Source: Peptococcus niger (GTDB lineage: Bacteria > Bacillota > Peptococcia > Peptococcales > Peptococcaceae). From it: a stretch of 64,000 nucleotides of DNA. The stretch covers positions 62,001 to 126,000 of the forward strand of contig NZ_FNAF01000005.1 in the NCBI RefSeq assembly GCF_900101835.1. Direction: 5' to 3'. The notes under the pieces are model-generated. The model was not told where the DNA came from. It did not search any database and saw only the letters and a list, made by a program, of their open reading frames with translations. Position numbers and translations under genes: made by a program. This document shows positions 1-7,998 of this stretch, piece by piece; within the stretch, counting starts at the first letter, position 1; the number at the start of each line of letters is the position of its first letter.

Positions 1-57
1 TACAGCGATTGGATTAAAAATCCGGACAACAAGGTGAACACCGGCGATAAGCCCTGA
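1..57 (+). CDS. C-terminal tail of an unidentified protein (partial)
   Basis: An open frame enters from the left edge and ends with TGA at 55-57, giving a hydrophilic tail ending in NKVNTGDKP. Eighteen residues are too few to identify a family. The frame could also be open by chance, so this is a weak call; the gene start lies outside the window. Confidence 0.35.
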   Translation, partial: YSDWIKNPDNKVNTGDKP

Positions 58-151
58 GCTATTAGACAAAGACCTATTCTCCGTCATTTAATTGGGAGCG
101 AGTGGCCCTAAAAAGTTGGATTTAGCTTGTTACAAAAGAGCTTCCAAGAAG

Positions 152-190
152 AGCAAATCCCCAGCTCATTTTTTGAGCCGGGGATTTGCT
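152..190. other. Perfect-looking hairpin upstream of hemW
   Basis: Arms 152-168 and 174-190 pair almost completely around a T-rich loop (AGCAAATCCCC against GGGGATTTGCT plus GCTCA/TGAGC). There is no T tract after either arm, so it is not a typical intrinsic terminator. It may be a degenerate terminator of the preceding gene or an mRNA-stabilising structure. Confidence 0.5.
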
Positions 191-269
191 GGTCTTAGTG
201 AAGCGTTAAAAAGCAAGAAAGTGGTTAAGAAAAAGGGTGAGAGAACTTTTTAATTAAGGAGGAAACGGG

Positions 270-1391
270 ATGGGCACGCTTTACATTCACATACCCTTCT
301 GCCTCAGCAAGTGTCGCTACTGTGATTTTTTAAGTGCGCCGGCCCCGGAAAATTTGCAGCGGCGGTATGCCCAGGCCTTGCTCAAGGATATTCAGTGGCA
401 ATGGTCAGCTTTCCCGGAAAGGATTGAGGCCATTTTTATCGGTGGGGGGACGCCGAGCCTGCTTGCACGCGACATTTGGCAAGGTTTGTTGCAAGGGATC
501 CTTGATTTGTCTGGCGGTTCCGTCAAGGAATGGACGGTGGAAGCCAATCCGGGGGACCTGTCTGAGGGACTCTTGCAGGATTGGCGAGCCGCCGGGGTTA
601 ACCGTCTTTCCCTGGGGGTACAAAGTTTTGACGATGAGACCCTGCGCCTTTTAGGGCGACGGCATACGGCGGGGCAGGCAGCAGCGGCCTATGCCATGGC
701 GCGCAAGGCCGGTTTTGAGAACATTAACCTAGACCTTATGTATGGGCTTCCGGGTATGCAGCTGACCGACTGGCAAAAAACGGTGCAAGAGGCCCTGGCC
801 TTGGCACCGGACCACCTTTCTTTATACGGCTTGATTGTTGAAGAAGGGACCCCCATGGCCTCCGACATAAGCTCGGGCATCCTGCCGGAACCTTCTGAAG
901 AAACGGCCCGGCAGGCCTTTTTATGGCAACGGGAGGCCTTGGCCCGCGTCGGATATGCTGCCTATGAAATTTCAAACTTTGCCCAACCGGGCTATGCCTG
1001 CCGGCATAATCAAAATTACTGGGCACTGGGCAACTGGCTGGGCTGTGGCCTCGGCGCCTCAGGCCATTTGAAGGGCACCTTTACCCGGATGAGCGCGGAT
1101 ATGGACGCCTACCTGGCCCGGCTTGAAGCCGGCCAGCTACCGATTGATGACCGGGAAAGCTGGGACCGCCCAACCCTGATGAGCGAAACAGTTATTTTGG
1201 CTTTGCGTACGACAGAAGGTCTGTCGGCAAGAGCTTTTGCAGCGCGCTATGGCGAACGTTTTGAACATCGGTTTGCCGCTGCCATTGATACGGCCCTCCA
1301 GCAAAATCTGGCGGTATGGGACGGCGATTACTTCAAAGCGACGCCGGAAGGGCTCTTGCTCAACAATACTTTGGGTCTCTTGTTTTTGTAA
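270..1391 (+). CDS. hemW: HemW-like radical SAM protein (heme chaperone family)
   Basis: 373 residues, the usual HemW length. The radical-SAM motif C-x3-C-x2-C is at C11, C15 and C18 (PFCLSKCRYCDF), followed by the GGGTPS glycine motif near residue 60. Family members were long annotated as oxygen-independent coproporphyrinogen III oxidases; characterised HemW proteins bind heme and a 4Fe-4S cluster and act as heme chaperones, without oxidase activity. The start ATG is preceded by AAGGAGG at good spacing. The gene stands alone, with a small membrane protein downstream on the same strand. No heme biosynthesis gene is nearby, so the actual client in this organism is unknown. Confidence 0.88.
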   Translation: MGTLYIHIPFCLSKCRYCDFLSAPAPENLQRRYAQALLKDIQWQWSAFPERIEAIFIGGGTPSLLARDIWQGLLQGILDLSGGSVKEWTVEANPGDLSEGLLQDWRAAGVNRLSLGVQSFDDETLRLLGRRHTAGQAAAAYAMARKAGFENINLDLMYGLPGMQLTDWQKTVQEALALAPDHLSLYGLIVEEGTPMASDISSGILPEPSEETARQAFLWQREALARVGYAAYEISNFAQPGYACRHNQNYWALGNWLGCGLGASGHLKGTFTRMSADMDAYLARLEAGQLPIDDRESWDRPTLMSETVILALRTTEGLSARAFAARYGERFEHRFAAAIDTALQQNLAVWDGDYFKATPEGLLLNNTLGLLFL

Positions 1392-1474
1392 CTATTTTCT
1401 GTATTGACAAGGGCTGGCCGGCGTGGCATGATTTGATATATTTCTTAGTGCGACAGCACTGGAGGAGGCCTATT

Positions 1475-1870
1475 ATGATGGGACAAATCAAATTTAAATT
1501 AAGTCACCTTGCTTTCCTCATTGGTATTTTGGCCCTGATTGCTGACTACTGCCTGGTGGAGCGCCATTTCGGCCTGGGCTTTGACCACGCTTTCTTTATT
1601 CGACAACGCGTTGTTTATGTACTGGCACTGGTTGCCTTGACCATCGGCTTTGCCGGCTTTTCGGTGCACTTTTCACGAAGTGGCTGGTGTATGGCGTCCG
1701 CTATAACTCTGGCTGTGGATGTTTTCATCTTACTCAGTGCTATTTTTGTGGAATTCGGCCTGCCGGCAACCGTTTTGCGCTACATGCTGCACGACGGCGG
1801 CTTGCTTCCCCTATGGGCCTTGAACACGGCGGTATTCCTGCATTGGGTCTTTCGTAAATCAAGTGAATAA
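1475..1870 (+). CDS. Small integral membrane protein, unknown function
   Basis: 131 residues starting MMGQIKFKL, chosen because GGAGGAGG lies 7-8 bases upstream; a longer frame would overlap the end of hemW without a ribosome site. About four hydrophobic segments alternate with short charged loops (around residues 8-25, 42-60, 68-90 and 107-122). I do not recognise a family. It ends at a strong terminator, and the short gap after hemW suggests it may be read from the hemW transcript. Confidence 0.6.
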   Translation: MMGQIKFKLSHLAFLIGILALIADYCLVERHFGLGFDHAFFIRQRVVYVLALVALTIGFAGFSVHFSRSGWCMASAITLAVDVFILLSAIFVEFGLPATVLRYMLHDGGLLPLWALNTAVFLHWVFRKSSE

Positions 1871-1874
1871 GAGC

Positions 1875-1913
1875 AAAAGAGCTGTTTCCTGCAAAGGAAA
1901 ACAGCTCTTTTTT
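1875..1913 (+). terminator. Intrinsic terminator after the small membrane protein
   Basis: Stem of about 15 bp, AAAAGAGCTGTTTCC pairing with GGAAAACAGCTCTTTT around a short loop, followed by a T run. The A-rich 5' side means it could also stop transcription of the convergent acetyltransferase gene. Confidence 0.9.
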
Positions 1914-2012
1914 GTGGTTAAAGATCTTTAGGGCAAAAGGATTTGTTGAGAACTATTTTTTTATAAAAGAAGACGGGCCAATCCCGGTAGAAAGCGGTTA
2001 AGGGTGGGTGTT

Positions 2013-2522
2013 TCAGCCGGGTAAAATTTTTTGGTAGGCTAAGCGGTCTATGCCGTCCAGTGCCACGATGATGCCACAATAGGTGTAGCCGCTTTTGGCA
2101 AGTAAATGCCGCATCCCGGTATTGGCGGCGTGGGTATCGATGCGGCAATTGTAAATGCCTTGGGCCAGGGCCCTTTGTTCAGCAGCTTGGAGTAAGGCTC
2201 TTGCGTAGCCCTGGCCTTGCTCCAGGGGGTCCACCACCAGCCGGTGGATGGCCCAATAGGGGGCCGGGTTGAGCCACTGCCCGTCACGGATGACCTGATA
2301 AGTTTCATCCGGGCCCGGAATCAGCGCACAGGCGCCGATGATCTTACCGGCAATTTTTAAAAGGTACAGGGTCTGTCGGGCAAGATCTGCCCTCAGCCGT
2401 TGGGCGCCGGGGTAATCATCCGCCCATTGAAAATTGCCCTGGGCATGCATCCGCTGGCGGGCCTTGTCATATATTGTCAACAAGGGGTCTAGGTCTTCAA
2501 GCTGAGCCGGAACCAACTCCAT
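2013..2522 (-). CDS. GNAT-family N-acetyltransferase
   Basis: 169 residues from the ATG at 2522 (MELVPAQLEDL), which has AGGTGG nine bases upstream; a GTG four codons earlier lacks a proper site. The acetyl-CoA-binding motif A is visible as IHRLVVDPLEQGQGYAR (Q-x-x-G-x-G/A type) near residues 94-110, with a typical GNAT N-terminus and a C-terminal beta strand region. The acetylated substrate (protein, antibiotic or metabolite) cannot be told from sequence. It is the last GC-rich gene before the AT-rich block, which begins just upstream of its start. Confidence 0.8.
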   Translation of the reverse strand: MELVPAQLEDLDPLLTIYDKARQRMHAQGNFQWADDYPGAQRLRADLARQTLYLLKIAGKIIGACALIPGPDETYQVIRDGQWLNPAPYWAIHRLVVDPLEQGQGYARALLQAAEQRALAQGIYNCRIDTHAANTGMRHLLAKSGYTYCGIIVALDGIDRLAYQKILPG

Positions 2523-2698
2523 GGGTATCGCCACCTTTTCTTTTTGCTAAACTTATTCTAACATCTTTTGGATTAAAAATCGGCATGGCTTGAGTTGTCA
2601 GTATGGATAAAATCTAATATTTTTCAAAAGCCTCGTATGTGGGAATATGTCCAATTAGTATTCATCTTATAATTTATTATATCATTCTGGAGCAAAGA

Positions 2699-2724
2699 AA
2701 AAACAGCCCGTAAAAGAGCTGTTT
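2699..2724 (-). terminator. Terminator of the AT-rich operon
   Basis: Read on the minus strand: AAACAGC, a ten-base loop, GCTGTTT, then a run of T. It lies about 33 bases beyond the stop of the small membrane protein frame and ends the five-gene operon. Confidence 0.7.
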
Positions 2725-2756
2725 AGATTACTATTTTCTTGTTCTAGTTACATTAC

Positions 2757-3013
2757 TTATATTAGATGACCAGCAAACATTGCCATAGGAAGTAATAAGA
2801 TTAAAAGTATATTCAATACTATAAACAACTTATCCTTTTCCTTTACCCCAAATATTAATCCTATCAGTCCAATAATTGGGCAGACAAACATTGATGTGAG
2901 TCCAGTTGGTCTTAACTTTGTATAACTATCAAAGATGTCTATTGGTAGTTGGTAGGAAATCACAAGTACCACAAGTCCAAGTAAAAATAATTTTTACTGA
3001 TTTTTTTCTTCAT
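2757..3013 (-). pseudogene. Small two-helix membrane protein with a one-base frameshift
   Basis: The frame ending at 2757 encodes two hydrophobic helices but has no good start: it is open only back to a stop just upstream of a hydrophobic stretch (LFLLGLVVLVISYQLP). An ATG at 3011-3013 (MKKKISK), with a GAGAAG site and 20 bases past the permease stop, leads into the other frame and stops early. Adding one A to the five-A run at 2991-2995 joins the two into an 85-residue protein with an intact N-terminal helix. So this is either a recent inactivation, slippage or a sequencing error. Function unknown; it is the last gene of the transporter operon. Confidence 0.6.
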
Positions 3014-3033
3014 ATGCTTCTCTTTCTTTGAAA

Positions 3034-5466
3034 TTATATTGTTCGAATTAAATCTATAGTCGGTCTGTCTAAAATTCTCTTTAATGAGAAGTGATAGATG
3101 ATTAGGTTAATACCATAGACGACTAATGAAAATCCTAGGAAACTTTTGTAGTCATAATATTTTATTAAAGTACTCATTCTTAAATCAGGGACTACTAATG
3201 ATATTACCAACATAACACCTAAGCTCACCATAATAGAAATTGTAAAGGACTTTACCTGCTCTCCAATAAACTCCTTTTGATAAATACTCTTTAACTCATC
3301 TACATCCATCCCACAAGAGTAGAGGCTTCCGATTTCTTTTTTTCTGTTTATGAGACTTAAATTAATGGATGAGTAACCATTGGTAATATTTAGTACAAAG
3401 ATGATCGATGCTATTCCTATTACAAGTTTTATGAAACTTTTTACGTCCTTATATTGATTTTTTGCGATTTCCTCACCTGTTGTGATATTAAATCTATCTT
3501 CAGGTGAAATTTGTTCTCTGATCATGGCCTCTACATATTCTTTTACATCTTTAGTATCCGAATCTTTTACCTTCATGTTTAAAGTATAGGCATATTCTGT
3601 ATATTTCTCATCACCTGCTTCTTCCATAAGTTTAAAATAAGTGTCAAAATCTGTATAAACTTTTACATCAAAAGGCATTGTTCTCGACTTATATTTTCCC
3701 AAATCTGTTATTGTCTTTGAAATTTTAATCATCTTCTTATAATCATTTTCAAAGACAATATCAAAACTCTGTGGATTTTCAAAATATGGAATTCTCTTTG
3801 CCTTAGCTATTGGAATAGAAGAATCTTCTTGAATTGTATTGTATAGGACAAATTCACCCTTCTTTCCTCCAAGTTCTTTTAAGTCTTTTTCTTCCAAGGC
3901 GATGATAAATCCATCCATACCCTCTGCCTTATATTTTTTATTCTTTCTAGCTTCCTCGTCTAATCCAGCCGCCTTTGCTTCCTTTGAGAATTCGTTAGTG
4001 TTTTCCACTTGAACATATTTATCTTTTGAAATATACGACTTCTCGTTAGGAATTTTATCTACAATTTCTTTTAATATTTTTGGGACTTGATTCTTTTCAC
4101 TAAAATAATCCACGGAAAAATTATAGCCATCATCGTAATGAGAAAAATTTCTGTTGTATGTTGAGATACCAATAGTGATTATAAACACCGAAATGATGAT
4201 TATTCCTATGGCGGAAATATATCTCTGTGATTTTATTGAAGCTAAGTTGTTGAGTTTTAATTCCTTCCAAAAATCTTTGGCTCTCTTCTTCTTTGATTTT
4301 GAAAAATCTATATTCCCTCTTATGCCGTCTATGATATTTATTTTAGAAATCTTTTTCGCAGGGGATTTAATAGCTAGTGCCACAATTGTAAAAGAAACGA
4401 AAAGTATCGCCAAACTTAATAAGGGATTAAATTTCATAACTTCAAAGGCACTTACTCCTTCACCTTTTGTTATGTTTTTATACAAACAATACATAAAGAA
4501 AAATCCTGCAATATGTCCTAAAATTATTGGAATTGCAGTTGTAATAAGTCCTTCCTTTAGAAGTAAGAGATAAATTTGTCCATTGGTAGATCCTATAGAC
4601 TTGTAAATGGAAAGCTCTCTAATCTTCCTAAGGCCCCAAACCCAAAAGATGTTTTTTATAAAAAACACAAAGATTGCAATGCACCCAAGTACCGATAAAA
4701 CATTAACGGCTTGGCTCATTATATTTTGTAACGGATTGTTTTCCACTCCATAATAGCGCATAAGGCTTTCAGAAAATTCTAGGTGAACGTCTTTTCCCAG
4801 TGCATTATTAATTTCACTTTTAATCTTATCTCTATGTTTGTAAGCTTCTTCAAAAGAATTAAACTTTACAAATGTTTTAAAAGAAGTCATTTTATCCTGC
4901 AGACCTAAGGCAAAGTTTAGTCTGCTATATTTGTTATAAACATCTCCATAAACTCCAACTAAAGTAAAATAGTTAGAACGTCCTTTTTCAAATTTTTCTC
5001 TGTCTGTATTTGGACTTGTTGGTTCGATCTCTTTTCCATCTAGTTTTCTTTTGCCTATATCAAGGGTTACTTTATCGCCTAATTTAAGTTTGTGTTTATT
5101 TACAAGGCTTTCCGATAAAACTATCTCATTTTCCTTTTCAGCAAATCGCCCTTCTTGAAGTCTTGAAAATTCTCGCATTTCATTGACATTTCTGTCTTGA
5201 TAGTTAATGACTATTAAATCATCATTTAATTTTCCATTGTCAGGATTAAGAGACATTTTTCCGACCAAATCTATATCTTCAATGGACTTTAGTTTTTCAA
5301 CATCTTCATTTGAGAGTTCTTCTTTAATCTCCCCATGATAAAAACTTGAAGCCATGTAATAACCATAGTCAGCCGTCATATTTGTGTATCCGTAGTAAAA
5401 AATTACGGTGAAAAACAGACTTACAATAAATAAGGAAATAAAAATAGGAAAATTCTTCTTATTCAT
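3034..5466 (-). CDS. FtsX/MacB-type ABC transporter permease, large extracellular domain
   Basis: 810 residues from MNKKNFPIF, chosen because GGGGGAG lies nine bases upstream and its ATG overlaps the ATPase stop by 8 bases. One N-terminal helix (about 5-25) is followed by a large soluble domain, three helices near 255-375, a second soluble domain, and three C-terminal helices. This FtsX-repeat layout is typical of permeases exporting or sensing peptides, such as antimicrobial-peptide resistance systems. Partner ATPase, kinase and regulator genes precede it in the same operon. The ligand is not predictable; resistance to a cell-envelope-active peptide is an inference from context. Codon use is strongly AT-rich. 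Confidence 0.8.
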   Translation of the reverse strand: MNKKNFPIFISLFIVSLFFTVIFYYGYTNMTADYGYYMASSFYHGEIKEELSNEDVEKLKSIEDIDLVGKMSLNPDNGKLNDDLIVINYQDRNVNEMREFSRLQEGRFAEKENEIVLSESLVNKHKLKLGDKVTLDIGKRKLDGKEIEPTSPNTDREKFEKGRSNYFTLVGVYGDVYNKYSRLNFALGLQDKMTSFKTFVKFNSFEEAYKHRDKIKSEINNALGKDVHLEFSESLMRYYGVENNPLQNIMSQAVNVLSVLGCIAIFVFFIKNIFWVWGLRKIRELSIYKSIGSTNGQIYLLLLKEGLITTAIPIILGHIAGFFFMYCLYKNITKGEGVSAFEVMKFNPLLSLAILFVSFTIVALAIKSPAKKISKINIIDGIRGNIDFSKSKKKRAKDFWKELKLNNLASIKSQRYISAIGIIIISVFIITIGISTYNRNFSHYDDGYNFSVDYFSEKNQVPKILKEIVDKIPNEKSYISKDKYVQVENTNEFSKEAKAAGLDEEARKNKKYKAEGMDGFIIALEEKDLKELGGKKGEFVLYNTIQEDSSIPIAKAKRIPYFENPQSFDIVFENDYKKMIKISKTITDLGKYKSRTMPFDVKVYTDFDTYFKLMEEAGDEKYTEYAYTLNMKVKDSDTKDVKEYVEAMIREQISPEDRFNITTGEEIAKNQYKDVKSFIKLVIGIASIIFVLNITNGYSSINLSLINRKKEIGSLYSCGMDVDELKSIYQKEFIGEQVKSFTISIMVSLGVMLVISLVVPDLRMSTLIKYYDYKSFLGFSLVVYGINLIIYHFSLKRILDRPTIDLIRTI

Positions 5467-6139
5467 TTCTTTTATCTCCCCCAATTTTTCCATCGACTAT
5501 TGTAACAATGCGATTTGTTTGTAGGGCTATTTCTTCGTCATGGGTGATTAATATAATTGTTTGTTTTAAGGTTCTATTGAAGTATTTAAAAATTTCTATA
5601 ATTTCCTTAGAATTTTTCCTGTCCAAATTACCTGTTGGTTCATCCGCTAATATTATAGATGGATTATAGATAAGACTTCTAGCTATGGCAACTCTTTGCT
5701 GCTGGCCTCCTGATAACTCACTTGGAAAAGAGTCAAGTTTACTTTCTATACCAAGTTTTTTTACTATATTTGAAAATTCATCTTGATTTATTTTTCTTTT
5801 ATCAAGTTTTAATGGAAGTTCTATATTGTGACGAACTGTTAAATTTGGTATCAAATTATAAAATTGATAAATTAGTCCGACTTTCCTTCTCCTGAAGTAG
5901 GCTAATTCTTTTGAAGAATACTTTGAGATGTCGTTACCATCTATATAAACCTTACCATCATCCGGACTATCTACTCCTCCTATGATATGTAGAAGGGTTG
6001 ATTTACCAGATCCACTTGGTCCGACAATGGCAACAAATTCTCCTCTTTCTATTGTAAGGTCAACTCCATCTAGGGCCACTACCTTGGAGTTTCCCTCTCC
6101 ATATTCTTTTCTTAGGTTTTCTACTTTTAATATTTCCAT
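5459..6139 (-). CDS. ABC transporter ATP-binding protein (MacB/BceA type)
   Basis: 226 residues with every nucleotide-binding motif intact: Walker A GPSGSGKS at 40-47, Q-loop near 92, signature LSGGQ at 142-146, Walker B IILADE at 162-167 and the switch histidine at 200. The sequence pattern (YGEGNSKVVALDGVDL at the N-terminus, DEPTGNLD after Walker B) is that of the LolD/MacB/BceA family. It energises the FtsX-type permease encoded immediately downstream, with which it overlaps by 8 bases, indicating translational coupling. It is the third gene of the regulator-kinase-ATPase-permease operon. Confidence 0.92.
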   Translation of the reverse strand: MEILKVENLRKEYGEGNSKVVALDGVDLTIERGEFVAIVGPSGSGKSTLLHIIGGVDSPDDGKVYIDGNDISKYSSKELAYFRRRKVGLIYQFYNLIPNLTVRHNIELPLKLDKRKINQDEFSNIVKKLGIESKLDSFPSELSGGQQQRVAIARSLIYNPSIILADEPTGNLDRKNSKEIIEIFKYFNRTLKQTIILITHDEEIALQTNRIVTIVDGKIGGDKRNE

Positions 6140-6191
6140 AACTGCCTCCTTTTTCTTATGTCAAGGTAAGCATATAAAAGTAAAGTGATTT

Positions 6192-7052
6192 CTAGGTGAC
6201 ATTGTAAAATTTTATTTCAAATCTTGCTCCAGCATCAATATTTGAAACAGAAATTTCTCCGTTGTTTTTTTCCACAATTGTCTTCGCCATAGCAAGGCCA
6301 ATTCCAAAACCATTTGAGTCGGGCGTTTTATAAAAGCGTTTAAAAATTTTTTTCATATTCTCTTTTTCTATTCCTCCGCCATTGTCTTCAATGGTTAAGT
6401 TTGTATATAGGGGATTTTTGTTTGATGAAACCACGATTTTATCACAAGTCGGTCTATTATCAGCATTTTTAAGAATATTAATTATAGCTTCTGCCAGCCA
6501 ATAAAAATCTCCACAAATACAATTTTCCTTTAAACTTTCTGCTACTTCTACATTAGTGGATCTCTTAAAGTCTAAACTATCTAAAGCATAAGCCACTAAT
6601 TCATCTAAACAAATTTCTTCTTCTTTCATTAAATCTTTGTTTGCATCCAGGCTTGATAGTTTGAGTAAAATATCTGATAAAGAGTTTAATCTTAAGAGTT
6701 GTCTTTTTAAAATCTCTATATCATCAATATCCGGAAAGTCCATCTCCAAACTCTCTATGGAAAAAAGCATAGATGTGATAGGAGTTTTGATTTGATGAGC
6801 GATGTCTTCTAGGTATTCTATTTGCTTTTCGCTATTTTTGCTGGTGGTTTCCTTGGCTTCTACTATTTCTAAAAAAAGCTTATAAATTTTATCCTCTAAA
6901 ATTGAAAAATCATCTTGTTTCATTGGGATTTTGTAGTCCTGATTTTTCATATTTTCTATCAGATTTATAAGGTCATTTATCCTGTTTTTCTTTCTTGATT
7001 CTAAAAAATAATAAAGAAGTCCCAAACTTATTATCCAAAATACATATACCAT
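6192..7052 (-). CDS. Short-sensor histidine kinase
   Basis: 286 residues from the ATG one base after the response-regulator stop (ATGGAT-TGA-G-ATG), preceded by AGGATGG; an upstream start would overlap the regulator by about 100 bases. One N-terminal hydrophobic segment (residues 3-17) is followed by a linker, the phosphoacceptor H86 in EDIAHQIKTPIT, an N-box region near ILKNADN, and G-boxes DNGGGI and GFGIGLA. There is no extracellular sensor domain, as in kinases that take their signal from a partner ABC permease (BceS type). The linked transporter supports that mode of sensing, but this is inferred. Confidence 0.88.
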   Translation of the reverse strand: MVYVFWIISLGLLYYFLESRKKNRINDLINLIENMKNQDYKIPMKQDDFSILEDKIYKLFLEIVEAKETTSKNSEKQIEYLEDIAHQIKTPITSMLFSIESLEMDFPDIDDIEILKRQLLRLNSLSDILLKLSSLDANKDLMKEEEICLDELVAYALDSLDFKRSTNVEVAESLKENCICGDFYWLAEAIINILKNADNRPTCDKIVVSSNKNPLYTNLTIEDNGGGIEKENMKKIFKRFYKTPDSNGFGIGLAMAKTIVEKNNGEISVSNIDAGARFEIKFYNVT

Positions 7053-7053
7053 C

Positions 7054-7704
7054 TCAATCCATCCTATAACCAATTCCTCTGACAGTAGTGATAACTTCCC
7101 TATCAAGCTTTTCTCTGATTCTCTTAATAGTTGATGTAAGAGTATTGTCATTTACAAACTTATCCCTGTCTTCCCAAAACATTTCTAACAGCTGACTTCT
7201 GGTATAAACTCGGTGGGGATTTTTAATAAATAAAACTAGGATTTCATATTCGAGTGGAGTTAGCTCTATTTGATTATTTTTAAAATAAACTTCTGAATCA
7301 TTTAAATCTATTTTGATATCCTTGTAAGTAATTATTTTGTCTTGACTTAAAGGTATTGTCCTTAAAACTGCATCAATTCTTGCCCTTAATATTGCAAGAG
7401 AAAAAGGCTTTGTTAAGTAATCATCTGCTCCTTGATCTAGGGCAGCAATTATAAAATCTTCGTCATTTTTAACTGTTGTTACAATCACTCTTATGTCCTT
7501 ATCTTTCAATCTTTCTATCAAATGTTGACCATCTTTATCTGGTAGATTTATGTCTAATAGTGCCACATCCATGTCTACATTCATCTTATAGCTTGCTTCG
7601 TAAAAAGATGATGCAAGCTCTACTTCATAACCATTATTAACCAAGTACTTTTCCATTTGCAAAGCAATTTCTTTGTTATCCTCTATAATCAAAACACTCT
7701 TCAT
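7054..7704 (-). CDS. OmpR/PhoB-family response regulator
   Basis: 216 residues starting MKSVLIIED with GAGAGGG upstream; seven in-frame codons before it are ignored for lack of a site. Receiver domain with acidic pocket (E8, D9), phosphoacceptor D51 in ALLDINLPD and K99 in LTKPF, then a winged-helix DNA-binding domain from about residue 125 ending VRGIGYRMD. It is the first gene of the operon, directly before its kinase, and probably activates the operon itself. The AT-rich upstream region must hold the promoter but I could not define it confidently. Confidence 0.92.
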   Translation of the reverse strand: MKSVLIIEDNKEIALQMEKYLVNNGYEVELASSFYEASYKMNVDMDVALLDINLPDKDGQHLIERLKDKDIRVIVTTVKNDEDFIIAALDQGADDYLTKPFSLAILRARIDAVLRTIPLSQDKIITYKDIKIDLNDSEVYFKNNQIELTPLEYEILVLFIKNPHRVYTRSQLLEMFWEDRDKFVNDNTLTSTIKRIREKLDREVITTVRGIGYRMD

Positions 7705-7830
7705 TTTAACCCTCTCATGTATCAATTTTGAAATCTATTAAATTATTATGTTCTATAACTTGCATCTATAGGCAAATTAAGACTATAGAGCAGTAATCAT
7801 ATTTATAGTACACCATTATCACTTATATTA

Positions 7831-7857
7831 AAAACAGACCCTTAACAGATCTGCTTG
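7831..7857 (-). terminator. Weak terminator-like hairpin at the right edge of the AT-rich block
   Basis: On the minus strand CAGA and TCTG flank a loop and are followed by TTTTT. It lies upstream of the response regulator, where no minus-strand gene now ends, so it may be a leftover from the donor context. The stem is short and the call is tentative. Confidence 0.3.
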
Positions 7858-7897
7858 CTTTTAAATATTTATTTTATTTTATTTTCTCAAGAAGAGA

Positions 7898-7950
7898 AAC
7901 TGATTCCACATGATCTGCATGTGGATATCAGTTGACAATTGGGGTATAAT
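7898..7950 (+). promoter_or_regulatory. Large dyad overlapping the likely pta promoter
   Basis: Arms AACTGAT-CCACATG (7898-7912) and CATGTGG-ATCAGTT (7918-7933) form an inverted repeat with a five-base centre. A perfect -10 TATAAT is at 7945-7950; at 17-base spacing the -35 would be TGGATA (7922-7927), inside the right arm. An operator or a terminator-type hairpin reading across the block edge are both possible. Confidence 0.5.
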
Positions 7951-7998
7951 ACTAAAGGACGTGATGAATACCTAGAAAATATAAGGAGTGACCTACAC

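Larger units (their letters stand above)
2540..7895. other. AT-rich acquired block (two-component system plus ABC transporter)
   Basis: From just upstream of the acetyltransferase to just before pta the base composition changes abruptly to AT-rich, with codons such as AGA, ATA and TTA dominating, while both flanks are GC-rich. All five genes in the block share the minus strand and form one functional module. No integrase, transposase or tRNA is at either edge. Imperfectly similar terminator-like sequences (about 2699-2724 and 7830-7855) lie near the ends, but this is not a convincing direct repeat. Transfer from a low-GC Firmicute is inferred. Confidence 0.8.

Noticed and set aside
152-190. 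Hairpin before hemW as an intrinsic terminator
   Set aside because: Good stem but no T tract on either side, so it was listed only as a structure.
7932-7950. TTGACA followed by TATAAT upstream of pta as one promoter
   Set aside because: The two hexamers are only 7 bases apart, far from the 16-18 needed; TATAAT was kept with a poorer -35 at proper spacing.
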